DNA of 64,000 nucleotides from Prochlorococcus sp. scB243_495K23 (lineage in GTDB: Bacteria > Cyanobacteriota > Cyanobacteriia > PCC-6307 > Cyanobiaceae), in assembly GCA_000635495.1 (NCBI GenBank), contig JFLW01000084.1:28287-92286 (forward strand), written 5' to 3'. The notes under the pieces were generated by a model, which saw only the letters and a list, made by a program, of their open reading frames with translations, was not told the origin of the DNA and did no database searches. The translations under genes were made by a program, and so were the position numbers. Positions 1 through 8,687 of this stretch are shown piece by piece. How positions within the stretch are numbered: position 1 is the stretch's first letter; each line of letters starts with the position of its first letter.

Positions 1-2870
1 AAGTTTTTAGATTAGAAGATTTTAGAAAGGCGAATATTAATTACCCAATAAAATCAATTGATATCCAAAAAAAATATTTTAAAAAACCTCACACACCAAG
101 AAAATTCCAATTAAAGGCGATTGAAAATACAGGTAAATATCTAAAGGAAAAAGATAGAGGAAAGTTAATAATGGCATGTGGGACAGGTAAAACTCTTACA
201 GCGCTATGGATTCAAGAAGCAGCAAATTATCAAAGAATTTTATATCTTGTTCCATCTCTTTATCTAGTAAAACAATCTCTTACTGAATGGATTAACAACA
301 GTTCTCAACCTTTTGAATGGCAGTGTGTATGCTGTGATCCAACAGTAAATGAAGGACTTAGTAAAGATTATTTTGCTGAAAAAAAAACAGATGTGTGCGT
401 ACCCATAACAACCCAAATCAATGAAATTAAATCTTTCTTATCTAGAGATAAAAAACAAGTAATTTTTTGTACATACCATTCTTTGCCTTTAATTGAAAAG
501 GTTTTTAAAGATGATCATATTAAAGGTTTTGATATTACATTCGCTGATGAATCTCACAGATGTGTTGGACATGATAAAAAAATTTTTGGATTAATTCTTG
601 AAGAAGGACCCATCAAGACTTCAAAAAGAATCTTCATGACCGCGACACCAATAAGTCTTAAAGATAAGGATAAAGATAAAGCAATCGAAAACGGAATTGA
701 CTTTTATTCAATGGATGATGAAAAGTATTTTGGGGATGAAATTTTTAAAATAACATTTAGACAAGCGATCAACCAAAGACCACCACTTTTAACAAACTAC
801 CAAGTTTATGTAACTGCTATTGAAAATGATCCATTAATTAAAGAAAAAATAATCGAAAGAAAAATTTTAAGTACTGATGGAAGTAATGAAATTAACGCCG
901 AAGAACTTTCTACTCATATTGCTTTAGCAAAAGGTATTAAAGAATTTAATTTAAGGAAAATTATCACTTTCCATAATAGAAATAAATGGGCAGAAGAATT
1001 TGCTCTAGATCATTTAGAGATAATTAAGTGGTTAGATATTGAATGTCTACCAAGCGGAAAAATAGAATTTCTAAATGTTAATGGAGAAATGCAAATTCAT
1101 GAAAGAGAAAGAATTTTAAGCAAATTAGAAGGACCTCATAAAGACCATCGAACATTAATTTCAAACTCAAGATGTCTTACAGAGGGTATTGATATCCCAA
1201 CATTAGATTGCATTGCTTTTATAGATCCAAGAAGTAGTGAGCAAGATATCATTCAAGCAATTGGTAGAGTAATAAGAATTGATAATGAAAATTCTGAAAA
1301 AATTGGAACAATATTGATACCTATAGATTTAGGGAACTGCGATGATCTAGATGAAGAAGCATTATCATCCAGATTTTCAGCAGTATGGGAAGTAGTAAAT
1401 GCTCTTAAATTTCATGATGAATATTTAAACAATGAGATAGAAAACTTAAGAATCGAATTAGGCAAAAGACCAAAACCTGGCAAGAAAAGAAAAGGATTAG
1501 AAATTTTAAGATATTCACTCCCCGAAAGAATCTCGAATAAATTTGCAGAGTCAATAGAAACTTTACTTATAAGAGAAACATCAGAAAATTGGCATGAAAT
1601 GTATGGAAAACTCTTGCAATTCATAGAGGATAATGATCACGCAAGAGTTAGAACTGATGATCCAATTTTAGGAGGTTGGGTTGATACTCAAAGACAAAAT
1701 CATAGATTAGATAGACTCACACCAAAAAGATTTGCATTACTTGATAAACTCACTGATAAAGGATGGTTTTGGAATATTAGTGCAGACAAATCTAAAGAAT
1801 ATATTCTTTTATTTGAAGAATTTTTAAGTAAGAATGGTCATTTAATTATTCCCGAATCTGAAACTAAATATATAAATGCAGCAAAAAACATAAGAAATTT
1901 ATACAAAGAAAATCCAAATTTCAAACAACATATTCCCACTTTCAAAAGACTAAATGAACTTAATCAATATTGGATGTGGGATCCTCCTAGAGAAGTTCCA
2001 TTGGAGAAGATAAAATTTCTTAAAGAATGGTGTGAAAAAAATAATTGTGTAACACCCACAAGAAAGACTATTCACCCTGGGAATCCGAAAACTTACGATA
2101 ATAGAACAAAAAAAACTGAAGTTAATCTAGGGAACTTAGCAAATAAATTAAGAGGGCAATATCGCTCAATGAGATTTACAAATGCGAAAAATCAAGAAGA
2201 AAATATTAATAATAATAAAGAAGAAAAAAGAGATCTAACTGATGAGGAAATAAAGGAAATAAATACAATCAAACACTGGTATTGGGAAAGTTGGGAAGGT
2301 TATGCAAGGGTATATAAAAAATGTATAAAAAAAGAAATTAAAATTACAACCTCTACTATTGTCGATTTCGATGTTAATGAGGTTTGTAGAATTGGAAGTT
2401 GGGTTTCAAAAATGAGAACAAGAGCAATCGCAAATAACCTAGAAATTCATGAAATTATTCTTATTGAATCACTACCTAACTGGACATATGAACCTGACCA
2501 TGATGCTTTTATGTTTGGAATAAATGAATTTTCAAATTATGTCTCAATTAAAGAGAACGGATTCGATGTTCCACAAAAAACAGTAACTAATAATGGATTT
2601 AAATTAGGGCAATGGGTTTCAAAAGTAAGAACAAAGTATAAAAGTACTGGTAGATTATCTTCTAAAGAAAATTATTCTAAATTTTATAAAAAACTTTTAG
2701 ATAATTATGGTTTTTTGTGGATTAGTAATGATTTAAGAGGTGGCAATATTCAAGAAAAAATAGATTTAAAAACCATAAAAAATTTAAAGAAACAAGGTTT
2801 AAGCATCTCTAAAATTGCAAAAAAATTAGGAGTTCACAGAACAACGATTCATCGTTATTTAAAAAATTAA
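1..2870 (+). CDS. Superfamily II helicase with helicase-associated repeats and C-terminal HTH (5' partial)
   Basis: The reading frame is open from base 3 to the stop at 2868-2870, so the gene begins before the window; the first ATG at 171 lies just before the Walker A motif and cannot be the true start. Upstream of it is a Q-motif-like stretch (RKFQLKAIEN). Helicase motifs seen are GTGKT (I), DESH (II), MTATP (III) and QAIGRVIR (VI). From about residue 530 (counted from 171) there are four Trp/Gly-rich helicase-associated repeats, two with the typical LG/IG-x-WVSKxR signature. The last ~37 residues form a resolvase-type helix-turn-helix (SISKIAKKLG, then HRTTIHRY). It is probably a DNA translocase. 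Such proteins often carry an N-terminal nuclease-like domain and occur in islands, but that part is off the window, so a defence role is only inferred. It ends 15 bases before a tRNA-Ser gene. Confidence 0.85.
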   Translation, partial: VFRLEDFRKANINYPIKSIDIQKKYFKKPHTPRKFQLKAIENTGKYLKEKDRGKLIMACGTGKTLTALWIQEAANYQRILYLVPSLYLVKQSLTEWINNSSQPFEWQCVCCDPTVNEGLSKDYFAEKKTDVCVPITTQINEIKSFLSRDKKQVIFCTYHSLPLIEKVFKDDHIKGFDITFADESHRCVGHDKKIFGLILEEGPIKTSKRIFMTATPISLKDKDKDKAIENGIDFYSMDDEKYFGDEIFKITFRQAINQRPPLLTNYQVYVTAIENDPLIKEKIIERKILSTDGSNEINAEELSTHIALAKGIKEFNLRKIITFHNRNKWAEEFALDHLEIIKWLDIECLPSGKIEFLNVNGEMQIHERERILSKLEGPHKDHRTLISNSRCLTEGIDIPTLDCIAFIDPRSSEQDIIQAIGRVIRIDNENSEKIGTILIPIDLGNCDDLDEEALSSRFSAVWEVVNALKFHDEYLNNEIENLRIELGKRPKPGKKRKGLEILRYSLPERISNKFAESIETLLIRETSENWHEMYGKLLQFIEDNDHARVRTDDPILGGWVDTQRQNHRLDRLTPKRFALLDKLTDKGWFWNISADKSKEYILLFEEFLSKNGHLIIPESETKYINAAKNIRNLYKENPNFKQHIPTFKRLNELNQYWMWDPPREVPLEKIKFLKEWCEKNNCVTPTRKTIHPGNPKTYDNRTKKTEVNLGNLANKLRGQYRSMRFTNAKNQEENINNNKEEKRDLTDEEIKEINTIKHWYWESWEGYARVYKKCIKKEIKITTSTIVDFDVNEVCRIGSWVSKMRTRAIANNLEIHEIILIESLPNWTYEPDHDAFMFGINEFSNYVSIKENGFDVPQKTVTNNGFKLGQWVSKVRTKYKSTGRLSSKENYSKFYKKLLDNYGFLWISNDLRGGNIQEKIDLKTIKNLKKQGLSISKIAKKLGVHRTTIHRYLKN

Positions 2871-2885
2871 AATGCTTAAATTGAA

Positions 2886-2970
2886 CGGAGAGGGTGGGAT
2901 TCGAACCCACGAATAGTTACCTATTAAACGATTTCGAGTCGTTCGCTTTCGACCACTCAGCCACCTCTCC
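2886..2970 (-). tRNA. tRNA-Ser (anticodon CGA)
   Basis: The minus strand folds as a class II tRNA. Acceptor GGAGAGG pairs with CCTCTCC and the discriminator is G. The anticodon stem AACGA/TCGTT closes the loop CTCGAAA with anticodon CGA (reads UCG). There is a long variable arm, and the T arm is GTGGG-TTCGAAT-CCCAC. CCA is not encoded. It sits between the helicase gene and futA, a typical position for an island boundary, but no duplicated 3' end was seen in the window. Confidence 0.95.
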
Positions 2971-3024
2971 CATATTTAAAATATAAATTAAAAAATTTAT
3001 ACTAAAAATATATATAGATTTTTG

Positions 3025-4053
3025 TTAATTCCAACCAGTTTCTTTCATTATTTCTATTGCCTTACTATTGAATTTGCCAATTTCTTTTATAGTCACATTA
3101 TCTGGAGTGAAATCTCCAAATTTACTAACAATTCTATTTTGACTTGATTCCTTTAAAGGGTGCTCATAAGTTTTATTAGCTAAACCTTGACTACCTTCAC
3201 TAGAAGCTAAATATTCAAGAAGTTTAATAGCCTCAGTCTTGTTTTCTGCATATTTATATACGCCCCCAGCAGTTATATTTACATGCGCAGGATTGGGTAT
3301 TATTAATTTTATTTTTTCTGCTAAAGAAGCATCTCTTGGGCCTTTAACTCCATCAAGCATCCTTGCGACATAATAATGATTAACGATTCCAATACCGCAC
3401 GTTCCCTGCCCTACAGCTCTTATTAATGAAGAATCTCCAGAAAAATAGGGAGTGGAGACATTTGATATCAAACCCTTAAGCCAAATTTTTGTTTGGCCAA
3501 CGCCTTTCTTTGCTATTTGATTAGAAACCAAAGATTGATTATAAGGACTTTTTCTATTTCTTAGACATACTTTTCCTTTAAAAGAAGGATTGGTTAGATC
3601 CTCAAAATTTTTGATTTTTGCAATATCCACAATATCCGGATTTGTGATGATTACCCTTAATCGCCTAGTAAGGCCAAACCATTTATTTCTAGGATCTCTT
3701 AAATTATTTGGAACACTATTTTCTAGAATATTTGAATTAATTTTTTGAAATAAATTTGCCTTTGATGCATTTTCAATTCTTGCTGCATCAACAAGAATTA
3801 CTAAATCAGCCTGAGAATTTTTACCCTCTCTTTTTAAGCGCTCAATTATAGCTTTTCCATCTGTTTCTATATATCTAACTTTGATGCCAGTTTGTTCTTG
3901 AAATTTTTGATAAACCTCTTTATCTGTATTGTAATGTCTACCAGAAAATAACCTAACCTCTTTCTCTGCAGAATTTACAGGTTGATTATTTAGAAGTAGC
4001 GATAATGTCACTGAAGTAAAAAATAGCTTTTTTAAATAATTCTTTAATTTCAT
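3025..4053 (-). CDS. futA: Iron(III) ABC transporter, periplasmic binding protein (FutA/IdiA type)
   Basis: A 342-residue protein with a signal peptide ending near residue 29 (positive n-region, hydrophobic core, VNSA). The mature part starts like Fe(III)-binding proteins (RLFSGRHYNTDKEVYQKF). It carries the paired tyrosines (NHYYVARML, Tyr227/Tyr228) that coordinate iron in this family, plus His40/Tyr41. The role is periplasmic capture of ferric iron for an ABC importer whose membrane and ATPase genes are not in this window. The gene is monocistronic by spacing. Iron regulation is likely from biology, but no convincing Fur box was recognised in the 132-base upstream gap. Length is normal for the family. 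Confidence 0.92.
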   Translation of the reverse strand: MKLKNYLKKLFFTSVTLSLLLNNQPVNSAEKEVRLFSGRHYNTDKEVYQKFQEQTGIKVRYIETDGKAIIERLKREGKNSQADLVILVDAARIENASKANLFQKINSNILENSVPNNLRDPRNKWFGLTRRLRVIITNPDIVDIAKIKNFEDLTNPSFKGKVCLRNRKSPYNQSLVSNQIAKKGVGQTKIWLKGLISNVSTPYFSGDSSLIRAVGQGTCGIGIVNHYYVARMLDGVKGPRDASLAEKIKLIIPNPAHVNITAGGVYKYAENKTEAIKLLEYLASSEGSQGLANKTYEHPLKESSQNRIVSKFGDFTPDNVTIKEIGKFNSKAIEIMKETGWN

Positions 4054-4185
4054 TTATTAAAATTGTTATTTTTGTTACCTTACAACAAAAATTTGGTAGA
4101 AATAATCCAAAAATAAAAAATCACTTTGTCATGTATATTTCTTTACCTTAGGAAATAACATTCTGATACTTTCGAGATATAAATC

Positions 4186-5055
4186 TTACTTTACTAAGGG
4201 AAAGCCCATGCGTTCCCTCTCTAGTATCCATGAAGACGCGACTTCTCTAGCTAACTTTCTGATTTTTTCTATATACTGGGCACGATCAGTTACTGATATT
4301 ACGCCTCTAGCATCAAGCAAATTAAAGCTATGACTACACTTTAAAACATAATCAAGCGCGGGGTAAGTTAGCTTCTTTTCAATTAATGAATTTGCTTCAT
4401 CTTGATATATCTCAAATAATTTTCTGAGATTTTCAGGATTTGATTCAGAGAAATTATATGAACATTGACCTTTTTCAAATTCAAGCCAAATATCGCTGTA
4501 TTTCAGATCTTTATTCCAATTTAAGTCCCAGATACTTTCTTTATCCTGCAAAAACATTGCAATTCTCTCTAAACCGTATGTAATTTCAATTGGTATTGGT
4601 TGACAATCAACTCCCCCGCATTGTTGAAAATAAGTGAATTGAGTAACTTCCATTCCGTCTAGCCATACTTCCCAACCTACGCCCCAAGCTCCAAGAGTTG
4701 GAGACTCCCAATTATCTTCAACAAATCTTATGTCATGATTTTTAGCCTCTATTCCAAGAGATTCCAGAGATTTCAAATATTTTTCTTGGATCCCATCTGG
4801 GGAAGGCTTAATTATTACTTGATATTGAAAATAATGTTGTGCACGATTAGGGTTATCACCAAATCTTCCGTCTGTGGGTCTTCTACATGGCTCAGCATAT
4901 GCAACAGACCAAGGTTCGGGTCCAATTGCCCTCAAAAAAGTATGAGGACTCATTGTACCAGCACCCTTTTCAGTATCATATGGCTGCATAATTAAACAAC
5001 CCTCTTTGGACCAAAAATTATTTAAATTTTGAATTATATCCTGAAAAAACATCAA
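4186..5055 (-). CDS. glyQ: Glycyl-tRNA synthetase alpha subunit
   Basis: A 289-residue class II synthetase subunit of the bacterial alpha2-beta2 glycine enzyme, which activates glycine and charges tRNA-Gly. The N-terminus is diagnostic: FQDIIQNL, a Trp, GC-x4-[21 protein letters not shown], and [15 protein letters not shown] class II motif 3-like stretch ([11 protein letters not shown]) follows. Length matches stand-alone GlyQ. The beta subunit (glyS) is not adjacent, as is common in cyanobacteria. The upstream 150 bases contain no gene. Confidence 0.97.
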   Translation of the reverse strand: MMFFQDIIQNLNNFWSKEGCLIMQPYDTEKGAGTMSPHTFLRAIGPEPWSVAYAEPCRRPTDGRFGDNPNRAQHYFQYQVIIKPSPDGIQEKYLKSLESLGIEAKNHDIRFVEDNWESPTLGAWGVGWEVWLDGMEVTQFTYFQQCGGVDCQPIPIEITYGLERIAMFLQDKESIWDLNWNKDLKYSDIWLEFEKGQCSYNFSESNPENLRKLFEIYQDEANSLIEKKLTYPALDYVLKCSHSFNLLDARGVISVTDRAQYIEKIRKLAREVASSWILERERMGFPLVK

Positions 5056-5207
5056 ATTTTAAGAAGTTTAGAATTTAGATCAATGCCATTAAACATAATA
5101 ACAAAACTTAAAACAAAAAATATTTTTAACTCTAATTTCTGAGAAGCATTATCTGGTATTTGGATAGCATAAAACTTAATCCAATATAAACATAAATTAG
5201 AAATTAA

Positions 5208-5594
5208 TCATGAAAAAAAATCTAATGGCAAAGGTCCAAAAGTATTAGATTCTTCTGCATCTTCATCATATTGGCAAGTTATTAAAATTCCTTCTCCCAG
5301 ACCATTCTCAGATCTAACAAAAACATTACCAGTTTTTTGGTTGCCTTTTAAAAAAACATATCCATCAGCATGAAGCGAATCTAAATTACCAAATTTTATT
5401 GAGGAATATTTATTAGAAATTGATTTCAGTGCTTCAATAGCTTTGGTATCAGAAGCTGCCATTATTCCTATTGTTATCCAATCGGCATTATAAATATTAG
5501 TTTCTAATTCTATTAATAGTTTTTTTTCTTGACTACTGCTTAAATGAGGAGCAGTTCTAAGACTGTTTAAATCAGCTAATTTATTTATTTCCAT
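5208..5594 (-). CDS. DUF1824 family protein
   Basis: A 128-residue acidic soluble protein recognised as a DUF1824 member, a family known mainly from cyanobacteria and of unknown function. It has no signal peptide or membrane segment. The central part (WITIGIMAASDTKAIEALKS) and a region ending in GEGILITCQYDED are the most family-like. It lies 27 bases downstream of the tautomerase-like gene on the same strand and may be cotranscribed with it. No catalytic residues can be assigned. Confidence 0.85.
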   Translation of the reverse strand: MEINKLADLNSLRTAPHLSSSQEKKLLIELETNIYNADWITIGIMAASDTKAIEALKSISNKYSSIKFGNLDSLHADGYVFLKGNQKTGNVFVRSENGLGEGILITCQYDEDAEESNTFGPLPLDFFS

Positions 5595-5621
5595 TAAATT
5601 AGTACCTAAAATAATAAATTA

Positions 5622-5954
5622 TTAACCAAAGGTTCTTCCATTCCAAGCCCATAATGAAGCGGGCACATCCTCGAAAGAAATATAAATTTTATCTATTGGA
5701 ATTCCAATTTTTTCATAAACAAAATTAGATATTTGCTTTGCCATCTCTGAAGGATTTAAAGAGCCTATCGACTTAATTTCTAAAAAACAACAAGGTCTTT
5801 CATCATCAAAATACATTTCTAAATTATCATCTAACTTAGCCATAACAAATCTTTTTGATTTATTTGTTAAAGACGCGACTAATATTGAAATTTCTTCAAG
5901 TAATTTCTTCTTATCCTCTATTTTTGCTGAAGTAGAAACATTAATATAAGGCAT
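5622..5954 (-). CDS. MIF/phenylpyruvate tautomerase-like protein
   Basis: A 110-residue member of the tautomerase/MIF superfamily. After Met removal the N-terminal residue is proline (MPYINVSTSA), the general base in this family. The C-terminal half (KIYISFEDVPASLWAWNGRTF) matches the MIF-like fold, including the Trp-Asn-Gly near the end. The natural substrate in cyanobacteria is unknown; keto-enol tautomerase activity is the family expectation. It starts 2 bases after the stop of the upstream small gene and is followed by the DUF1824 gene, forming a probable three-gene unit. Confidence 0.9.
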   Translation of the reverse strand: MPYINVSTSAKIEDKKKLLEEISILVASLTNKSKRFVMAKLDDNLEMYFDDERPCCFLEIKSIGSLNPSEMAKQISNFVYEKIGIPIDKIYISFEDVPASLWAWNGRTFG

Positions 5955-5956
5955 AT

Positions 5957-6127
5957 TTATGCAGCTAAATTATCTTTTTGAAAATCATTTTGTAGATTAA
6001 AAGTTTTATTTTTTAAAACTTTTTTTGATGAAAGATATGCCATATCGTATTGACTTATTCCGTTTTTATAGGGATTGAAAAGGGCATTTTTAGATCTACT
6101 TTTTTTGCTCCTTTTGAATTCAATCAT
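5957..6127 (-). CDS. Small conserved-type hypothetical protein (56 aa)
   Basis: A short open frame reads ATG at 6125-6127 to TAA at 5957-5959. The product is 56 residues, strongly basic at the start (MIEFKRSKKSRSKN), with NPYKNGISQYDMAYLSSKK in the middle and an AA C-terminus. It has no signal or membrane segment. Support comes from position and composition: the stop lies only 2 bases before the tautomerase start on the same strand, there is no other gene in this 320-base stretch, and the codon choice resembles the neighbours. Function is unknown. Confidence 0.6.
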   Translation of the reverse strand: MIEFKRSKKSRSKNALFNPYKNGISQYDMAYLSSKKVLKNKTFNLQNDFQKDNLAA

Positions 6128-6279
6128 TTTTACAAAATTATTAATTATTAATTTAACTTTTTTTTAATAGATGTCTAGCTTTTTTAAAAATCTTTAATTA
6201 ATTAAATGCAAAATATATTTCTGAATCACAATATGAATAACTATTTATTAAATTTGAATTAGATCACTTAATAATCGTT

Positions 6280-6918
6280 TTGGAAGTTCTAAATAATTAT
6301 CAAAGAAAAAAACTTGATGAGAGCAATGATGAAGAATTTTATTCTGACCCAAAATTTGTTTATCATTTAGATGCGAACTTCAGGCAATATCTATCAAATG
6401 TTTATAAAAAAGAAATTTCAGACAATTCAACTGTCCTAGATTTAATGTCCAGCTGGGATAGTTACTTACCTCAAGAGAAAAAATATAAAAAAGTTATTGG
6501 GCATGGATTAAACAAACAAGAACTTGAGAAAAATAAAATTTTTGATACTTATTGGATACAAAATTTCAATTTAAATCAAGAAATTCCTTTAGGTAATGAA
6601 AGTGTTGATTTCTGTTTAATGGTCGCAGCTTGGCAATATTTACAATACCCAGAAAATTTATCTAGAGAAATCGTAAGAATTTTGAGTAATGATGGCAAGT
6701 TTATAATATCTTTTTCAAATAGAGCATTTTGGCATAAAGCTCCCAACATTTGGACTTCATCCACTGAAGAAGAGAGAATTAAATATGTAAGAAAAGTCTT
6801 AATATCAAACGGATTTAATGAGCCAAGAATAATTAAAAAGTTTAATGAACCAGTCCAAAATATCTTCAATTTTTTTAGTAAAGACCCATTTTATTGCTTG
6901 ATTGCAAGTAAAAAGTAA
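6280..6918 (+). CDS. SAM-dependent methyltransferase-like protein (type 11 family)
   Basis: A 212-residue protein starting at TTG (6280). The fold order is methyltransferase-like: STVLDLMSSWDSYLP at motif I, a second strand ending in VIGHGLNKQEL, FDTYWIQNFN, VDFCLMVAAWQYLQYPE at motif IV, and an IVRILSNDGKFIISFSNR segment that looks like the post-IV strand. The classic GxGxG of motif I is replaced by the DLMSSWDS version, which I associate with a cyanobacterial/plastid subgroup. Substrate is unknown. It is divergent from the small gene at 6127, with about 150 bases of shared upstream region. Confidence 0.75.
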   Translation: MEVLNNYQRKKLDESNDEEFYSDPKFVYHLDANFRQYLSNVYKKEISDNSTVLDLMSSWDSYLPQEKKYKKVIGHGLNKQELEKNKIFDTYWIQNFNLNQEIPLGNESVDFCLMVAAWQYLQYPENLSREIVRILSNDGKFIISFSNRAFWHKAPNIWTSSTEEERIKYVRKVLISNGFNEPRIIKKFNEPVQNIFNFFSKDPFYCLIASKK

Positions 6919-7014
6919 ATAATACCTTTACTGCATTTCAGATAAAGCTTTGAACAAAGATCTATAGCCATACTTTTAAATTTTTACTAATATTGGATAG
7001 ATAATATTAAAAAT

Positions 7015-7260
7015 ATGGGCTCTAAAAGAGAAAAATATCCTGAAAAATGCCCTTGGGATCTAGGACCTAATCAACACTTAGCTAAAGAAGAAAACTGGAC
7101 TTTAAGATTAGGTGAAGCAAACGTGTGTTTTAGCAAAAACAAATTAGACAATAATTATTTTCATGTAATTAGTAATGAAAATGAAGAACAAATTTTAGCC
7201 TTCAGAGCAAGACTTCTTTATCAAAAACTACTTGATAAAGGATTTAGATTGGTTGAATAA
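7015..7260 (+). CDS. Hypothetical protein (81 aa)
   Basis: An 81-residue soluble protein with no recognised domain. It is charged, contains the segment CPWDLGPNQHLAKEENWTLRLGEA and ends in ARLLYQKLLDKGFRLVE, which could form a C-terminal helix. It is probably a small picocyanobacterial conserved protein. It ends 5 bases before the stop of the convergent DUF3386 gene, so no terminator fits between them. Confidence 0.65.
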   Translation: MGSKREKYPEKCPWDLGPNQHLAKEENWTLRLGEANVCFSKNKLDNNYFHVISNENEEQILAFRARLLYQKLLDKGFRLVE

Positions 7261-7265
7261 AAAAC

Positions 7266-7919
7266 TTATTTCAATAAACTTAAATCCTCGAAAACAAACT
7301 TTTGTATTTCTTCTTCTTGATTTTGGTTTAAATATTTTATTGATCTCGAATTTAAAATCCAATAATCTTTTTTACCTATATTTATAAATTCATCTTTGTA
7401 TTCAATTTTTTGAGAATTTGATTCTAGGGTTTTTGGATTAATTCGTTGACTAGTATATTTCTTACTAAGAAAACCAACTCCAGTATCAAAAAATTCCTCA
7501 ACAAAAATCTCAATAATTGTTCCATGAATTTTTCTATAAACCATATTAATACAATCATCTTTAACCCTATACTTATCTCCTTCATTTCTCCCAGAAACAT
7601 TCATTTCAATCCCATTTTCAGAACTTTTAAGTAAATTAAAATTATTTTCTGAATGAACTGAATTAAATTCTCTTTTTACCCTGTGAATACACACTTCAAA
7701 CAATTGAGAAGCAATACTTTTCTTTATGTTTTCTTCATCTATATTTTTAATCTCAGGTTTAAAGTCTTCACCTAATAAGAACTCACCCTCATAAGAATTA
7801 TCTTCAAATAAATAAGTACACTTGCCTTTATAGCCTTTGAAATCAGTATTCCATGTATATCTTTTTTCATAAGCATTTTTAAAAATATCTTTGCAACTCT
7901 GTTCTTTTAAATTTTTCAT
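7266..7919 (-). CDS. DUF3386 family protein
   Basis: A 217-residue soluble protein that I match to the DUF3386 family, which is mainly cyanobacterial and of unknown function. Family-like features are the N-terminal AYEKRYTWNTDFKGYKGKC, the middle DKYRVKDDCINMVYRKIHG and an alternating beta-type pattern throughout, with no signal peptide or membrane helix. It is convergent with the 81-residue gene and follows flavodoxin on the same strand after about 100 bases. No active-site residues can be named. Confidence 0.75.
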   Translation of the reverse strand: MKNLKEQSCKDIFKNAYEKRYTWNTDFKGYKGKCTYLFEDNSYEGEFLLGEDFKPEIKNIDEENIKKSIASQLFEVCIHRVKREFNSVHSENNFNLLKSSENGIEMNVSGRNEGDKYRVKDDCINMVYRKIHGTIIEIFVEEFFDTGVGFLSKKYTSQRINPKTLESNSQKIEYKDEFINIGKKDYWILNSRSIKYLNQNQEEEIQKFVFEDLSLLK

Positions 7920-8023
7920 TATTTTTAAGATTTACAAGCAATCATACAAAAAGGCATCTCTAATTGGGATAGAAAGTTTTAATTTATTAAATTGACTATT
8001 TTTTTAGGTTTTTTGTCAAAAAT

Positions 8024-8548
8024 TTAAGCCAAAGAGGGGATTTCACCTTTAAGCTGAGAAGCCCATGCCTCAAGACGCGAATCGGTCAAATCAGATTCAC
8101 TATCCTCATCAAGAGGTAATCCACAAAAGCTTTCCCCTATAACACTTTTAGATTCATCAAATGTATAAGAAGATTTATCTACGTAACCGACCATTTCAGC
8201 GCCTGCTTTTGTGAAGTAGCTATGAAGTTCTTCCATTGCATCACAATAATTTTCAGTATAGGTAGAAGAATCTCCTAAACCAAAAATTGCTACTTTTTTT
8301 CCTGATAAATTTAGTTTGCCTATATCTTCTAATATTGAATCCCACGAAGTTCCAGATCTCTCCTCGTCCGCTCCAGTATTCCAAGTTGGCAGGCCACAAA
8401 TAATACCTTCAAGATTTTCAAATTCTGAAAGATCATCAACATCTGATACATCTTTTGGTGATTCTGCTGAAGGAATAAAGTTGTGAAGACGATCTGCGAC
8501 ATCTTCAGTTTTTCCAGTTGTAGTTGCGTAATAAATTCCTACTGTCAT
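8024..8548 (-). CDS. fldA: Flavodoxin, long-chain type
   Basis: A 174-residue flavodoxin, the FMN electron carrier that replaces ferredoxin under iron stress in photosynthetic electron transfer. The phosphate-binding loop is YATTTGKTEDVADRL, the first flavin loop is PTWNTGADEERSGTSWD, and the second region is FGLGDSSTYTENYCDAM. The residues between strands match long-chain cyanobacterial flavodoxins. Transcription is probably iron-regulated; I looked for a Fur box in 8549-8687 and did not recognise one. It is divergent from the peroxiredoxin-like gene. Confidence 0.95.
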   Translation of the reverse strand: MTVGIYYATTTGKTEDVADRLHNFIPSAESPKDVSDVDDLSEFENLEGIICGLPTWNTGADEERSGTSWDSILEDIGKLNLSGKKVAIFGLGDSSTYTENYCDAMEELHSYFTKAGAEMVGYVDKSSYTFDESKSVIGESFCGLPLDEDSESDLTDSRLEAWASQLKGEIPSLA

Positions 8549-8687
8549 AAATTTAAATTGTTTTCTTTAAAATAATAGAAACAAACAAACGAAAAATTTC
8601 TCCAAAAAAGACTTTTTCAAGTTAAATTTTATACTAATAAAGGTAAGAAAAAGCTTTTAAAAATAATCTACTCAAAAATCTTTAAGC

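Noticed and set aside
2886..2970. Duplicated tRNA 3' ends as attachment sites (also for the tRNA-Arg at 35628-35701)
   Set aside because: I looked for second copies of the T-arm/acceptor ends in the window and found none.
8549..8687. Fur box between fldA and the AhpC-like gene
   Set aside because: I saw no convincing GATAAT-type inverted pattern.
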